DNA from: an uncultured Prevotellaceae bacterium
GTDB lineage: Bacteria; Bacteroidota; Bacteroidia; Bacteroidales; Bacteroidaceae
NCBI GenBank assembly: GCA_947305005.1
Contig: CAMZCM010000004.1
Location: forward strand, 1 to 64,000
DNA: 64,000 bases
Reading direction: 5' to 3'
This document shows positions 23,381 to 32,735 of this stretch, piece after piece. Position numbers and translations under genes: made by a program. Each line of letters begins with the position of its first letter. The first letter of the stretch is position 1. The notes beneath the pieces were generated by a model. That model saw only the letters and a list, made by a program, of their open reading frames with translations. It searched no databases and was not told where the DNA came from.

Positions 23381-25144
23381 ATGAAGAAGATTGTACTATA
23401 TCCTGTATTGGCAGCGGCAATGATGATTATGGCTGGCTGTACGGCAGAGAATCCCTATGAGGAGTTTTCCAACAACAATAACAACAGCGATTGGAATAAC
23501 GGAAGTAATGGCTACTCGACTACGACAGGCGAGTTGGCAACGTTTGACATCGAGATAGACAAAACGACGGCAGAACCTACAACAACGGCCAGTGAATACT
23601 TCCCCGACGAAGAGGATGTACTGACAGCGAGCAACTTCACTACGGAGATTGTCATTGATCTCTCAAACCCTGTAGCCCAATCGGGGAACGGAGTGGAGGT
23701 AACAGTTAGTAATGGTCACATCGTTGCCAATCACGGTTCAACAAAGAAGGTGTGCTATGTGGTGAGCGGCACAACCAGCAATGGTTCGTTGACCGTGCTG
23801 GGCGAAAAGAAATATGCTGTGAAACTCAACAGTGCTCACATCACCAACCCCGACTCGGCAGCGCTGAACTTGCTGAGTAGCAAGCGAGCCTTCATTATTC
23901 TGACGGATGGTACCACGAACTCCTTAACGGACGGAACGGGTGGCAATCAGAAGGGAGCGCTCTACTGCAAGGGCAAGTTGCTCTTCAACGGCAGCGGACA
24001 GCTAAGCGTTAGCGGCAAGACGAACAACGGCATTCACTCGGCTGACTACATCGTGTTCAACAAGGGGAACAATATTTATGTCAATTCTTCTGTCGGTCAC
24101 GGTATCAAGGCCAATGATGGCGTATATATTAACGGCGGTATCTTGAACATAGAGGTGTCGGCAGCGGCAGCCAAGGGTATCAACTGTGAGAGTCACATCG
24201 TCGTGAACGGCGGCCGTACCACAGTGGTGAACGCTGGATCAGGCACCTACGACAGCGAGGATCGCGAGGCCAAGGGCGCAGCAGGCATCAAGGCCGACTC
24301 CACCTTCACCATCAATGGAGGTGAGCTACTACTGAAGAGCACTGGTTCGGGCGGCAAGGGCATCAGCGTGGATATGGAAGCCTGCTTCAATGGCGGAAAT
24401 GTCTATGTAGTCACCACAGGCAGTCAATATAATAGCAATAACGATACCTCGTCGCCCAAGGGTATCAAGGCTGACGGCAACATGACTACCAATGATGGCC
24501 GCATTTGGGTACGCACCAGCGGTACTGGCGGTGAAGGTCTTGAGACCAAAGGCACACTGAACATCACAGGTGGCGAAGTGGCGAGCTATGCCTACGACGA
24601 TGCTATCAACTCGAAAGGCGACATGACTATCAGCGGAGGCTATGTCTATGCACAAGGTCAGAAGAACGATGGCTTGGATGCCAACGGCAACTGCTATATT
24701 AACGGCGGCACCGTCTATGCCATCTGCTCCGGTTCGCCCGAAGTGGCCATCGATGCCAACAGCGAACAGCAGAAGAAGCTCTACGTCACCGGCGGCACCA
24801 TCGTGGCCGTGGGCGGATTGGAAAGCGGTTCCAGCCTTACGCAGTCGTGCTATCAAGCCTCATCATGGTCATCCAACACATGGTACACACTGACCGTCGG
24901 TTCCAACACCTTCTCATTCCTGTCCCCGTCGAGCGGCGGCTCAGGTATCGTGGTTTCAGGCGCGTCACAACCTACGCTCCAATCCAGGGTGAGCGTCAGT
25001 GACGGCACTCAATATTTCGGTGGCCTAGCGATTGCTGACGGTACAGTCAACGGCGGCACCAGCGTCAGTCTCTCCAGCTATTCGGGTGGCAGCAGCATGG
25101 GCGGTAACCAGCCTGGCGGCGGTGGCTCTGGTAGGCGATTCTAG
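23381..25144 (+). CDS. Cthe_2159-type carbohydrate-binding beta-helix lipoprotein
   Basis: This 587-residue secreted lipoprotein has the lipobox MAGC (Cys20). An Asn/Ser/Gly-rich spacer (residues 30-60) leads to a long right-handed beta-helix made of about 25-residue turns with recurring IKADSTFTINGG and GINCESHIVVNGG patterns. This matches PF14262, founded on a Clostridium thermocellum protein that binds cellulose/polygalacturonate and calcium. The end is Gly-rich (SSMGGNQPGGGGSGRRF). ATG 23381 gives the signal peptide. A second, longer family member follows, with a small sorting-tail protein between them. Confidence 0.85.
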   Translation: MKKIVLYPVLAAAMMIMAGCTAENPYEEFSNNNNNSDWNNGSNGYSTTTGELATFDIEIDKTTAEPTTTASEYFPDEEDVLTASNFTTEIVIDLSNPVAQSGNGVEVTVSNGHIVANHGSTKKVCYVVSGTTSNGSLTVLGEKKYAVKLNSAHITNPDSAALNLLSSKRAFIILTDGTTNSLTDGTGGNQKGALYCKGKLLFNGSGQLSVSGKTNNGIHSADYIVFNKGNNIYVNSSVGHGIKANDGVYINGGILNIEVSAAAAKGINCESHIVVNGGRTTVVNAGSGTYDSEDREAKGAAGIKADSTFTINGGELLLKSTGSGGKGISVDMEACFNGGNVYVVTTGSQYNSNNDTSSPKGIKADGNMTTNDGRIWVRTSGTGGEGLETKGTLNITGGEVASYAYDDAINSKGDMTISGGYVYAQGQKNDGLDANGNCYINGGTVYAICSGSPEVAIDANSEQQKKLYVTGGTIVAVGGLESGSSLTQSCYQASSWSSNTWYTLTVGSNTFSFLSPSSGGSGIVVSGASQPTLQSRVSVSDGTQYFGGLAIADGTVNGGTSVSLSSYSGGSSMGGNQPGGGGSGRRF

Positions 25145-25168
25145 AACAATAAAAAATAACCAATAATA

Positions 25169-25576
25169 ATGATCATGAAGAAGTTTTTTCTAACTTGCCT
25201 AATGACAATGATGATGGGGACTATAACGGCGCAGGCCGGCGAGTTCCCCTATCTGACCTTTGAGACGACCAACGGTGCAAAGGTATCAGTTGCCGTGGAG
25301 TCGCTGAGACTAACCATCAACGGAACAACGCTGACAGTAGGCTCACAGTCATTTACCCTTTCTAATCTCTCGAAGATGTATTTTTCAACGACGGACGAAA
25401 CGACAACAACAGATATTGCCACTCTGTCATTGAACGATTCGCTCTTGGAGAATGCTGAAATCTATGACCTCAACGGTCGGAAAGTCACAGAGGGAAAAGC
25501 ATCCAAAAGCAAACTGCCTCGTGGCGTGTATATCGTCAAGATAAATGAGAAAAACTGTAAAATCGCTGTAAAATGA
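25169..25576 (+). CDS. Small secreted protein with type A-like sorting tail
   Basis: This 135-residue protein has a signal peptide (about residues 3-23), one small beta domain (LTFETTNGAKVSVAVESLRLTI..FTLSNLSKM), and a C-terminal module EIYDLNGRKVTEGKASKSKLPRGVYIVKINEKNCKIAVK split here for description. The latter resembles the type A C-terminal signals of the type IX secretion system. Its N-terminal domain resembles the first domain of the next protein. The stop overlaps the next start (ATGA), so the pair is translationally coupled. ATG 25175 is an alternative start. Confidence 0.75.
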   Translation: MIMKKFFLTCLMTMMMGTITAQAGEFPYLTFETTNGAKVSVAVESLRLTINGTTLTVGSQSFTLSNLSKMYFSTTDETTTTDIATLSLNDSLLENAEIYDLNGRKVTEGKASKSKLPRGVYIVKINEKNCKIAVK

Positions 25577-27774
25577 AAAAGATATATACACTCTTTACGA
25601 CGCTCATGCTGACGATAGCAGCTATGGGCCAGACGCTGAACGTTCAGGTGGGAGACGTCACCTATCAGTTCCCCGGCGCGCAGACGGGCGACATGACTTA
25701 CGCTGACGGCGCCACATTGACCATTATGGGTAAAACATTCACGTTGAGCGACATCAGCGCGATGACGGTAGATAACAGCGAAGTGACAGACAATCTGGTG
25801 AGTATCGTCTACAGCGGCACATCGGCTACGGTCACTGTGGCTGGAAATGTGGCACAATACGTCACGCCCACCGTCAGCGGCGCTTACGTCTCCATCGCCC
25901 AAAGCAATACCGAAGCTGTAAATGACGATGAGATTACCTATCAGTTGAGCGGAACCTCGACAGACGGACAGTTCGCCCTCTCCGGTAGTTACAAAAGTAC
26001 GGTATCACTGGCTGAAGTGAATCTGACCTGCACAACAGGAGCGGCCATCAATATCACTAATGGCAAACGTATTCAGCTGAGTGTCAAGAAGGGAACAACC
26101 AACACCCTGACCGACTGCGCCAACGGATCGCAGAAGGCTTGTCTCTACAGCAAGGGACAGCTGCAGTTACAGGGTCAAGGCACACTGAATGTGGTGGGCA
26201 AGACCAAGCACGCTATCAAGAGCGGCGACTACGTCACCGTGAAAAACCTGACACTGAATGTCACCTCTGCTGTCAGCGACGGCATCAGCTGTGAAGAATA
26301 CTTCCAGATGAAAAGTGGCGCGGTGACCATTAAGGGTGTCGGCGACGATGGCATCCAATGTGACCTGAGCGGCGAAACCTCCACAGGCGAGACAGAGAAT
26401 CACGATGACGAAGACAGCGGTAACATCTATATCGAAGGTGGTACGCTGACGGTGACTACAACGGCGGCTGGCGCGAAGTGCATCAAGGCCGACAGCACTG
26501 TGGTGATTACCGATGGAACGCTTACGCTGAATGCCAGTGGCGCCGTAGATACCAGCGACAGCACAGATCCCTCCTACGTAGCAGCCATCAAAGCCGGAAA
26601 GGTGGTCATCAATGGCGGCAGCATCACAGCAACTATCAAAGGTTCAGCTGGACGAGGTATCACAGCCTATGACATTGTTACCAATGGCGGCACGCTCGCC
26701 ATTACCAATAGCGCCGGTGTTGTCTCCGTGAATAGTGACTATAAGGGCGCCAAGGGCCTGAAAGGCTTGAACATCGCCCTCAACGCAGGCACTATCACCA
26801 TCACGATGAGTGGTGCAGGCGGCAAAGGCATCAAGGCTGGTGACGGCACAAAGTCCACCAGTGGAAGTGGCGGCGGAATGCTCTTTGGCCCTGGCGGTGG
26901 AGGTCCTGGCGGCGGTGGAGGTCCTGGCGGAGGCGGTGGCCCTGGCGGTGGCGGCGGAATGGGTGGTGGCTCCACGTGGACCAATATCCGAGGTTCCTAT
27001 ACACAAGGCCTTGCTGACGGTACTGGACCGACGCTCAAAGTTACAACTTCCGGCAGCTACTCCAATGCTTCACCAAAGGCTATCAAAGCGATCTGCGCAG
27101 TGACTATCTATGGCGGAACGACAGAGATCTACACCAGCACGAACAAGGCTGAGGGATTGGAATCGAAGAGTAGCATTACCATTGCCGGCGGCCAGCACTA
27201 TCTGAAATGCTATGATGACTGCATGAGCTGCGCTGGCAAGATTACATTCGACGGCGGCGTCACAGTAGCTTATAGCACAGGCAACGACTGCATCGACAGC
27301 AATGCGGGAACCACAGGCGCTATCACCATCGGCAACGGTTCCGTGCTGGCATACATGACCAAAGGCGACCCCGACGAAGCCTTCGACTGTGACAACAACA
27401 ACTACATCCAGATAACAGGAACAGGTATCGCTATAGGTGCAGGCGGTAAGCAAAGTAGCGCTTCCGGCACAATATCAGGCGCTAAACAAGGCTACTCATT
27501 TCCTGGCACAGTCAGCTTCAAGGCAAATGTCTATAATACTTTGGCTGAAGAATCTAGCACTAATGAACCTAAGAATCTTGTGACATTCCAGTTACCTGTT
27601 GCTATTAACAGTACATGCACCTTCATCACTGCAACAGGAATGAAGAGTGGGTCAAAGTACACCATTAAGTCATCCGACACTGCTCCCACCGATGCCACTA
27701 CTGCTTGGCACGGCCTTTATCTGGGCAGTTCTGCAACGGGCTCAACGAGCGTCACCAGTTTCACAGCGAAATAA
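25573..27774 (+). CDS. Cthe_2159-type beta-helix protein with Gly-rich loop
   Basis: This 733-residue secreted protein has a signal peptide (1-19) and a 60-residue N-terminal domain (LTIMGKTFTLSDISAM) shared with the preceding small protein. A beta-helix of the PF14262 type runs from about 110 to 690, with repeats such as IKADSTVVITDGTLTL and GGKGIKAGDG. It is interrupted at about 435-470 by a loop of nearly pure Gly with Pro and Met. Unlike the first beta-helix protein it has no lipobox. It probably binds acidic polysaccharide and calcium at the cell surface. The downstream sensor kinase gene starts 39 bp later. Confidence 0.83.
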   Translation: MKKIYTLFTTLMLTIAAMGQTLNVQVGDVTYQFPGAQTGDMTYADGATLTIMGKTFTLSDISAMTVDNSEVTDNLVSIVYSGTSATVTVAGNVAQYVTPTVSGAYVSIAQSNTEAVNDDEITYQLSGTSTDGQFALSGSYKSTVSLAEVNLTCTTGAAINITNGKRIQLSVKKGTTNTLTDCANGSQKACLYSKGQLQLQGQGTLNVVGKTKHAIKSGDYVTVKNLTLNVTSAVSDGISCEEYFQMKSGAVTIKGVGDDGIQCDLSGETSTGETENHDDEDSGNIYIEGGTLTVTTTAAGAKCIKADSTVVITDGTLTLNASGAVDTSDSTDPSYVAAIKAGKVVINGGSITATIKGSAGRGITAYDIVTNGGTLAITNSAGVVSVNSDYKGAKGLKGLNIALNAGTITITMSGAGGKGIKAGDGTKSTSGSGGGMLFGPGGGGPGGGGGPGGGGGPGGGGGMGGGSTWTNIRGSYTQGLADGTGPTLKVTTSGSYSNASPKAIKAICAVTIYGGTTEIYTSTNKAEGLESKSSITIAGGQHYLKCYDDCMSCAGKITFDGGVTVAYSTGNDCIDSNAGTTGAITIGNGSVLAYMTKGDPDEAFDCDNNNYIQITGTGIAIGAGGKQSSASGTISGAKQGYSFPGTVSFKANVYNTLAEESSTNEPKNLVTFQLPVAINSTCTFITATGMKSGSKYTIKSSDTAPTDATTAWHGLYLGSSATGSTSVTSFTAK
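26865..26975 (+). repeat. GGTGG/CCTGGCGG tandem repeat encoding a Gly-rich loop
   Basis: Imperfect repeats of GGxGGxGGTCCTGGCGGC encode four successive PGGGGG units. This GC-rich microsatellite is liable to expand or contract, in steps that keep the frame when the unit is a multiple of three. Confidence 0.8.
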
Positions 27775-27813
27775 GGAAAACATACTATTTACCATTTTCT
27801 TACGTTATTATAT

Positions 27814-28962
27814 ATGACAAGGAACTACTGGATGAAGCAGTCACGGTTGGAAAACCTAATATACTTGGCAGTGTGGAGTTTGCTCTTTGCAGCTCCGCTG
27901 CTAAGCTTATATGTTCGGATGGTCAGCGACCCGAGCATCACGTTCAACTGGACGGAGGTGTTCATTGTATGGCTGCATTTCCTGCCGTTCCTACTGCTTT
28001 TCCTTGTCCATAATTACCTCTTGGCCCCTGTATTGGTGCATGGGCATAAGCGCATCGCATATTTCTCCATCGTGGCAGCCATCACTATTGCGTTCACTGT
28101 ATATCAATGTAGCAACAGGCCCGTGAGACCATTAGGACATTACCAAAAGCCCCTTATGGAGAACGCCTTCAAACACAACAGGCCGCCTCATGATTGCCAT
28201 AATAAGCCCAAGAATCGTCCCCCTCGCAGAGACGGGAAAAGACCAGCTGATGCTCCGCCACCTATCATTGGCGAACGTGACATTCTGGCTGTCGTGATGT
28301 TGATCTTGATGTTCGGTGCCAATCTAGGCATCAAGGGCTATTTCCGTGGTCGTGATGATCGGAAGCGTTTGGCAGAGCTGGAGCGTGAGAATCTGGAGCA
28401 GCAGTTGGAGTATCTGCGTTATCAAATCAATCCGCACTTCTTCATGAACACGCTCAACAATATCCATGCGCTCGTCGATATCAACCCGGAGCAGGCAAAG
28501 AACACCATTCTGGAACTGTCAAAGATGATGCGCTACGTGCTCTACGAGGGCAACAAGCAGTGTGTTCATCTTTATAATGAGATGGATTTCATTCGTCATT
28601 ATGTCGCACTGATGCAGTTGCGCTATACGGAGAAGGTGAAGATTACACTCGATTTGCCAGAAACTGTTCCCGACCGTCAGGTTCCGCCACTCATTCTCAT
28701 CACGTTTATTGAGAATGCCTTCAAGCACGGCATCAGCTATCAGCGTGAATCCTTCATCAATGTCAAGGTAACGATAGACTCCCATCATCTTTTGTTCACC
28801 TGTTGTAATTCCAAGGCTGAGAAGCCCAACCAAGAGAAGGGCGGTGTAGGGCTTGCTAATGTCCGCAAGCGTCTCAATCTACTCTACGCCCACAGCTACA
28901 CGCTGAAGATTCAGGATGATGCAGAAATCTATAATGTTGAACTAGAAATCCCACTGACATGA
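27814..28962 (+). CDS. LytS/YehU-type sensor histidine kinase
   Basis: This is a 382-residue membrane kinase of the PF06580 class. Four spans lie at about 14-36, 46-70, 79-98 and 156-176, followed by a coiled linker (RKRLAELERENLEQQLEYLRYQ). The phospho-acceptor region is QINPHFFMNTLNNIHALV, with His208, and the HATPase contains LITFIENAFKHGIS and GGVGLANVRKRL. The extracytoplasmic loop at residues 101-154 is unusual: rich in Pro, Arg and Lys, with four His and one Cys (HNRPPHDCHNKPKNRPPRR). Its stop overlaps the start of the response regulator (ATGA). Confidence 0.92.
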   Translation: MTRNYWMKQSRLENLIYLAVWSLLFAAPLLSLYVRMVSDPSITFNWTEVFIVWLHFLPFLLLFLVHNYLLAPVLVHGHKRIAYFSIVAAITIAFTVYQCSNRPVRPLGHYQKPLMENAFKHNRPPHDCHNKPKNRPPRRDGKRPADAPPPIIGERDILAVVMLILMFGANLGIKGYFRGRDDRKRLAELERENLEQQLEYLRYQINPHFFMNTLNNIHALVDINPEQAKNTILELSKMMRYVLYEGNKQCVHLYNEMDFIRHYVALMQLRYTEKVKITLDLPETVPDRQVPPLILITFIENAFKHGISYQRESFINVKVTIDSHHLLFTCCNSKAEKPNQEKGGVGLANVRKRLNLLYAHSYTLKIQDDAEIYNVELEIPLT

Positions 28963-29678
28963 TACGTTGCATGGCCATTGACGATGAGCCCCTTGCGCTC
29001 CAACAGATTGTAGCCTATATCAGCAAAGTCCCGTTCCTGGAACTTGCGGCTCAATGTCAGAGCGCATTGGAAGCCCGTGCGTTTTTGGAACATGATACCG
29101 TGGATGCCATCTTCTGCGACATCAATATGCCGGACTTGAACGGCATGGATTTCGTGAAATCGCTTACCGTTCCGCCCCTCATCGTCTTCACCACAGCTTA
29201 CTCTGAGTACGCTGTCGAGGGCTTTCGCGTAAATGCCGTAGATTATCTGCTGAAACCTTTTGGTCTGCAGGACTTTCAACGGGCAGCACAGCGCTTGCAA
29301 GAGAGAATGGAGGGCACCCGCATCACGGAAGATAATTCAATGCCGCAGGCTGAGACACTCTTCCTGAAGACAGACCACAAGATTGTCAATGTGAACATCC
29401 CAGATATTCGCTATGTCGAGGCGATGAGCGAATACCTGAAGGTGTGGATCGATAGTCAGCCAAAGCCTATCATCACTCTCCTATCAATGAAGAAAATAGA
29501 AGAGAGGCTACCCAGCTATTTTATGCGCATACACCGTTCCTATATCATTAATCTCAAAAAGATTCAAGAAGTCAACAAGAATCGCGTCATCATAGATGCA
29601 AATACTTATCTTCCCATAGGCGACCTGTATAAAGACGCATTTCAGTCTTATCTCAACACAAAATTCTTAAGTCGCTGA
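28959..29678 (+). CDS. LytTR-family response regulator
   Basis: This 239-residue cytosolic regulator has a receiver domain at 1-120, with acidic pocket DDE (8-10), phospho-acceptor Asp54 (FCDINMPDLNG) and conserved T/K (FTTAYSEYAV, YLLKPF). A LytTR DNA-binding domain follows at about 135-239 (FLKTDHKIVNVNIPDIRYVEAMSEYLKVW, FMRIHRSYIINLKKI). It is coupled to the LytS-type kinase by a 4-bp overlap. Being adjacent to the beta-helix genes, the pair may regulate them. Confidence 0.93.
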   Translation: MIRCMAIDDEPLALQQIVAYISKVPFLELAAQCQSALEARAFLEHDTVDAIFCDINMPDLNGMDFVKSLTVPPLIVFTTAYSEYAVEGFRVNAVDYLLKPFGLQDFQRAAQRLQERMEGTRITEDNSMPQAETLFLKTDHKIVNVNIPDIRYVEAMSEYLKVWIDSQPKPIITLLSMKKIEERLPSYFMRIHRSYIINLKKIQEVNKNRVIIDANTYLPIGDLYKDAFQSYLNTKFLSR

Positions 29679-29684
29679 AAAGTA

Positions 29685-31406
29685 TTATTGCTCGAACTCG
29701 AGGATGAATTTGTCCTGAGGATAACCCTCACGGTGCAAGGCTTTGTACTTCTTCATCAGTCCAAGCAGTTCCTGCCACGTACCGTCTGTCTTCGACACTT
29801 CCTTATGTCTCATGCATTGTAGGTAGAGGGGCTGCATTCTGACACGATTTACCCGTTCACGAATCTCATCGGACTCAGCTACGTTGCGCGCTTCCTCAAG
29901 TATAGTGAAAGCTTTCTGAATGAAGTCATCGCTATAGATCTCATGTTTTTCTGTGATGTAGATACCAAAGTGCACATCGGGCTTCACCAACGATTGGCAG
30001 AGACGGTAATAGTCCATGATACGTGGTGCGGCCTTTCCATAGTAGCCGTTGATAAAAATGCTGACCAGCGAATCCACATTCTGCTCGGGATTCCATAGAA
30101 GTTGGTTCACCGTCCACGCTTTCATTTCGTCGAACTCAGCACCTTCCGACTGGTACTGTGCCTCCTCAAAGACGCCGATAGCCTTGTTCTGGCCAAAAAC
30201 ACAGATATTGGGTCCCAGTACTTGGAAATTAGGCCAAGGAGCCATGTACTGGGCATAATCAACAATATAATCCCAGATGAAGAGGTGGGGGGCTATGTCA
30301 GCCCAACCTTTCAGGTCACGCATAAAAGACTCGTTCTGAGGACATCCAGCATCCAGCGGGTGAGCGAAGCAACACTCGATACTACACAAGCGGATGACAA
30401 CATTCTCATGCGGCTTGATTCCCGTAGGCGGTTGTCGCGAGTACTGATAGGCAAAGGTGCCAATATACTTGTCGGGAAACTCGTCTTTGATAGCGTCAGC
30501 CACTTGATTGACAAACCACAAGATGATACCAGAATGGCCGCCGTACTGTGCCTCAATGGCCGCACACTTCTCACATTCACAGAAGCGAAAATTATCGTTC
30601 TGTGAAAGGCTGTAGATACGGTAATTGGGTTCCTCACGCATACGCTGCATCAAACGCGTCTTGCAAATCTCCAACACATCAGGATTAGAGAGGCAGAGCT
30701 GTCCGTAGCCATCGTAGCGTTTACCGTCACGCTGACAGAAATACTCGGGGTGCGTTGCATAAAACTCTTTGACAGGAACAAGCCATTCCATGGTGTGAGC
30801 ACCATAGTAAGCCTCAATGTTACCATAATCGTTAATCACAGGGTACCACTTGGTATTCTCGCGAGTATGAGCACTCCATTCTGGCACATCCTTAGCCACA
30901 AAGTAGTTGCTGTAGCGATAGCCGATGAAAGGACGCTCTGTATGGTTCAGACGGGGTAATTTCCATTTCACGAGTTTGGGTACTACTGTACACTTGGGCG
31001 TGAGCCAGTGGATACCCAATTCCCGCTCCAAGAAGGTGAAGACGCTGTACATCGTACCACGACCTGCGCCGCCCCAGATGAGCAGGTCGTGCCCGACAGT
31101 ACGGTAAGTGATGCTCTCGTCGCCCTTTTGTGGCTGAGATGCTCCAGTCAGAGCTGCTACACGCTCGTTAAAGCCCACATAAATGTGGCGTCCTCGAGCC
31201 GTCAGGTCTGAAGTGATGGGCAACACTACCCCACTCACCTGCTGAATGTACTGCTGCAACTCACGTGCTGCGGTCTGTTCAGAAGTCGACGCTTCAGCAG
31301 AGATAACAATCTGATAGTCGCTTTTGCCATTACGGAACAGCCAGTCGGCAGGCTGAGCATTCACTGTCATGAGTAACAACGCAACAAACAAGGCTCGCTT
31401 TTTCAT
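29685..31406 (-). CDS. DUF4838 glucuronidase-like secreted protein
   Basis: This 573-residue secreted protein has a signal peptide (MKKRALFVALLLMTVNAQPA). An N-terminal alpha/beta domain like that of alpha-glucuronidases (TAARELQQYIQQVSGVVLPI, GRGTMYSVFTFLERELGIHWLTP) comes next. The DUF4838 barrel holds YSLSQNDNFRFCECEKCAAIEA and HLFIWDYIVDYAQYMAPWPN. DUF4838 proteins are found with glycoside hydrolases but have no assigned reaction. ATG 31406 is favoured because an upstream in-frame ATG at 31460 would add 18 charged residues before the signal peptide. Its partners on either side are not operonic. Confidence 0.8.
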   Translation of the reverse strand: MKKRALFVALLLMTVNAQPADWLFRNGKSDYQIVISAEASTSEQTAARELQQYIQQVSGVVLPITSDLTARGRHIYVGFNERVAALTGASQPQKGDESITYRTVGHDLLIWGGAGRGTMYSVFTFLERELGIHWLTPKCTVVPKLVKWKLPRLNHTERPFIGYRYSNYFVAKDVPEWSAHTRENTKWYPVINDYGNIEAYYGAHTMEWLVPVKEFYATHPEYFCQRDGKRYDGYGQLCLSNPDVLEICKTRLMQRMREEPNYRIYSLSQNDNFRFCECEKCAAIEAQYGGHSGIILWFVNQVADAIKDEFPDKYIGTFAYQYSRQPPTGIKPHENVVIRLCSIECCFAHPLDAGCPQNESFMRDLKGWADIAPHLFIWDYIVDYAQYMAPWPNFQVLGPNICVFGQNKAIGVFEEAQYQSEGAEFDEMKAWTVNQLLWNPEQNVDSLVSIFINGYYGKAAPRIMDYYRLCQSLVKPDVHFGIYITEKHEIYSDDFIQKAFTILEEARNVAESDEIRERVNRVRMQPLYLQCMRHKEVSKTDGTWQELLGLMKKYKALHREGYPQDKFILEFEQ

Positions 31407-31549
31407 AGCTCTTAGCTCTAAATACTTTTGTGTTAGTTTCTTGGTTCTTGTTTCCATCATTACAGGTTCTTTATGTTAATATTCAATCTCTTTTAACTGA
31501 AAAACATGATTTAAATACATAGCGATGAAGTCTTTATCCTCTCATCTAT

Positions 31550-32653
31550 CTACTCACTATAATTATGGTCTATCAAAACACTTACTTCTTCCTCGGGAAC
31601 AAGTGCTTTTATCTCAGTCGTCAACTGAGAAGAAAGAGCGGCTTCGTCGTGGACAGAGATATCGGGCACCACATCAACGGAGATACGGTGTTCCTTCTCA
31701 AAATAGAAGAAGCCATGGACCTGAACAATTTCCTTGTGTTTAGCCAGCGTCTGCATCACCTTACTTTGCAAATCAGCTCGGCGATTCTCCCCCGTGGCAA
31801 CAGCATAGATACCGACAGTCATAATAATGCCATGACGAATGAACATCAGTTCTGAGATGCGACGCGTCAATCCGTGAATCTCATAGGCATTCATTGTATC
31901 ATAGACATTGATATGCAGCGATCCGATCATCACATCTGGACCATAGTTATGCAGAATGATATCATAGACGCCGTGAACGCCTTCTAAGGCCATCACCTCC
32001 TGTTTTATTTCGCGCACCAAATCTGTGGACACACGTGCTCCAAGCAATTCGTTGACGGGCGAGGTCAGCATTTCAAAACCAGCTTTGATAATGACTGCCG
32101 AAATAAGAGCTCCGAGGATGCCGTCAAGCGAAATCTGCCATAAAAGCATGATGCCAGCCGATATCAATGTTGCCAGTGTAATGACGGCATCAAAAAAGGC
32201 ATCTGAACCAGACGCTATCAGCGCATCGCTCTTCAGCTGTTCGCCCTGACGCTTCACGAACTGCCCAAGCACCAGTTTGACGACAATGGCCACCACAATA
32301 ACCACGAGCGTCACACTGGTATATTCAGGCTCTGTCGGCTCGAATATCTTCTTCACCGATTCTATCAGCGAGGTAACACCTGCCGACAGAACGATGACGG
32401 CGATAATGATGGCACTGAAATACTCAACACGTCCAAAGCCAAAAGGATGCTTACGATCAGCAGGACGCTGAGAAAGTTTCGTACCAATAATGGTAATGAC
32501 GCTTGATAGGGCATCACTCAGGTTATTCACTGCATCCATCACAATAGCCACAGAACTGGCCAGTATACCTACGACGGCCTTGAACGCAGCTAACAACACA
32601 TTAGCGACAATGCCGATGATGCTAGTACGGATAATCCTTTGGGAACGATTCAT
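31550..32653 (-). CDS. Cation diffusion facilitator, probable Mn-type
   Basis: This 367-residue inner-membrane antiporter exports divalent metal. Six spans occupy about residues 10-200, and a cytoplasmic domain extends to the end. The usual HxxxD of span 2 is NxxxD here (N43, D47 in DAVNNLSDAL), and span 5 has DxxxD (D151, D155 in GSDAFFDAVI). The N-D/D-D combination has been described for manganese exporters such as streptococcal MntE, so Mn is the best guess. A TAACTTTG promoter element lies at 32696-32689 on the minus strand. Confidence 0.85.
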   Translation of the reverse strand: MNRSQRIIRTSIIGIVANVLLAAFKAVVGILASSVAIVMDAVNNLSDALSSVITIIGTKLSQRPADRKHPFGFGRVEYFSAIIIAVIVLSAGVTSLIESVKKIFEPTEPEYTSVTLVVIVVAIVVKLVLGQFVKRQGEQLKSDALIASGSDAFFDAVITLATLISAGIMLLWQISLDGILGALISAVIIKAGFEMLTSPVNELLGARVSTDLVREIKQEVMALEGVHGVYDIILHNYGPDVMIGSLHINVYDTMNAYEIHGLTRRISELMFIRHGIIMTVGIYAVATGENRRADLQSKVMQTLAKHKEIVQVHGFFYFEKEHRISVDVVPDISVHDEAALSSQLTTEIKALVPEEEVSVLIDHNYSE

Positions 32654-32688
32654 TTTCTTCTTATATTAAGATTTGCATAAATTTGATG

Positions 32689-32696
32689 CAAAGTTA
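32689..32696 (-). promoter_or_regulatory. -7 element TAACTTTG of the CDF gene
   Basis: Minus-strand TAACTTTG lies 36 bp upstream of ATG 32653. No ideal -33 element was seen. Confidence 0.45.
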
Positions 32697-32735
32697 CAAA
32701 TAATGATACAAATCGGAATAAAAAAATGGAAATAC

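Noticed and set aside
24329-24856. Long antisense frames in the beta-helix genes (also 26644-27453)
   Set aside because: They arise from the repetitive Gly/Ala/Thr-rich coding strand and resemble no protein family.
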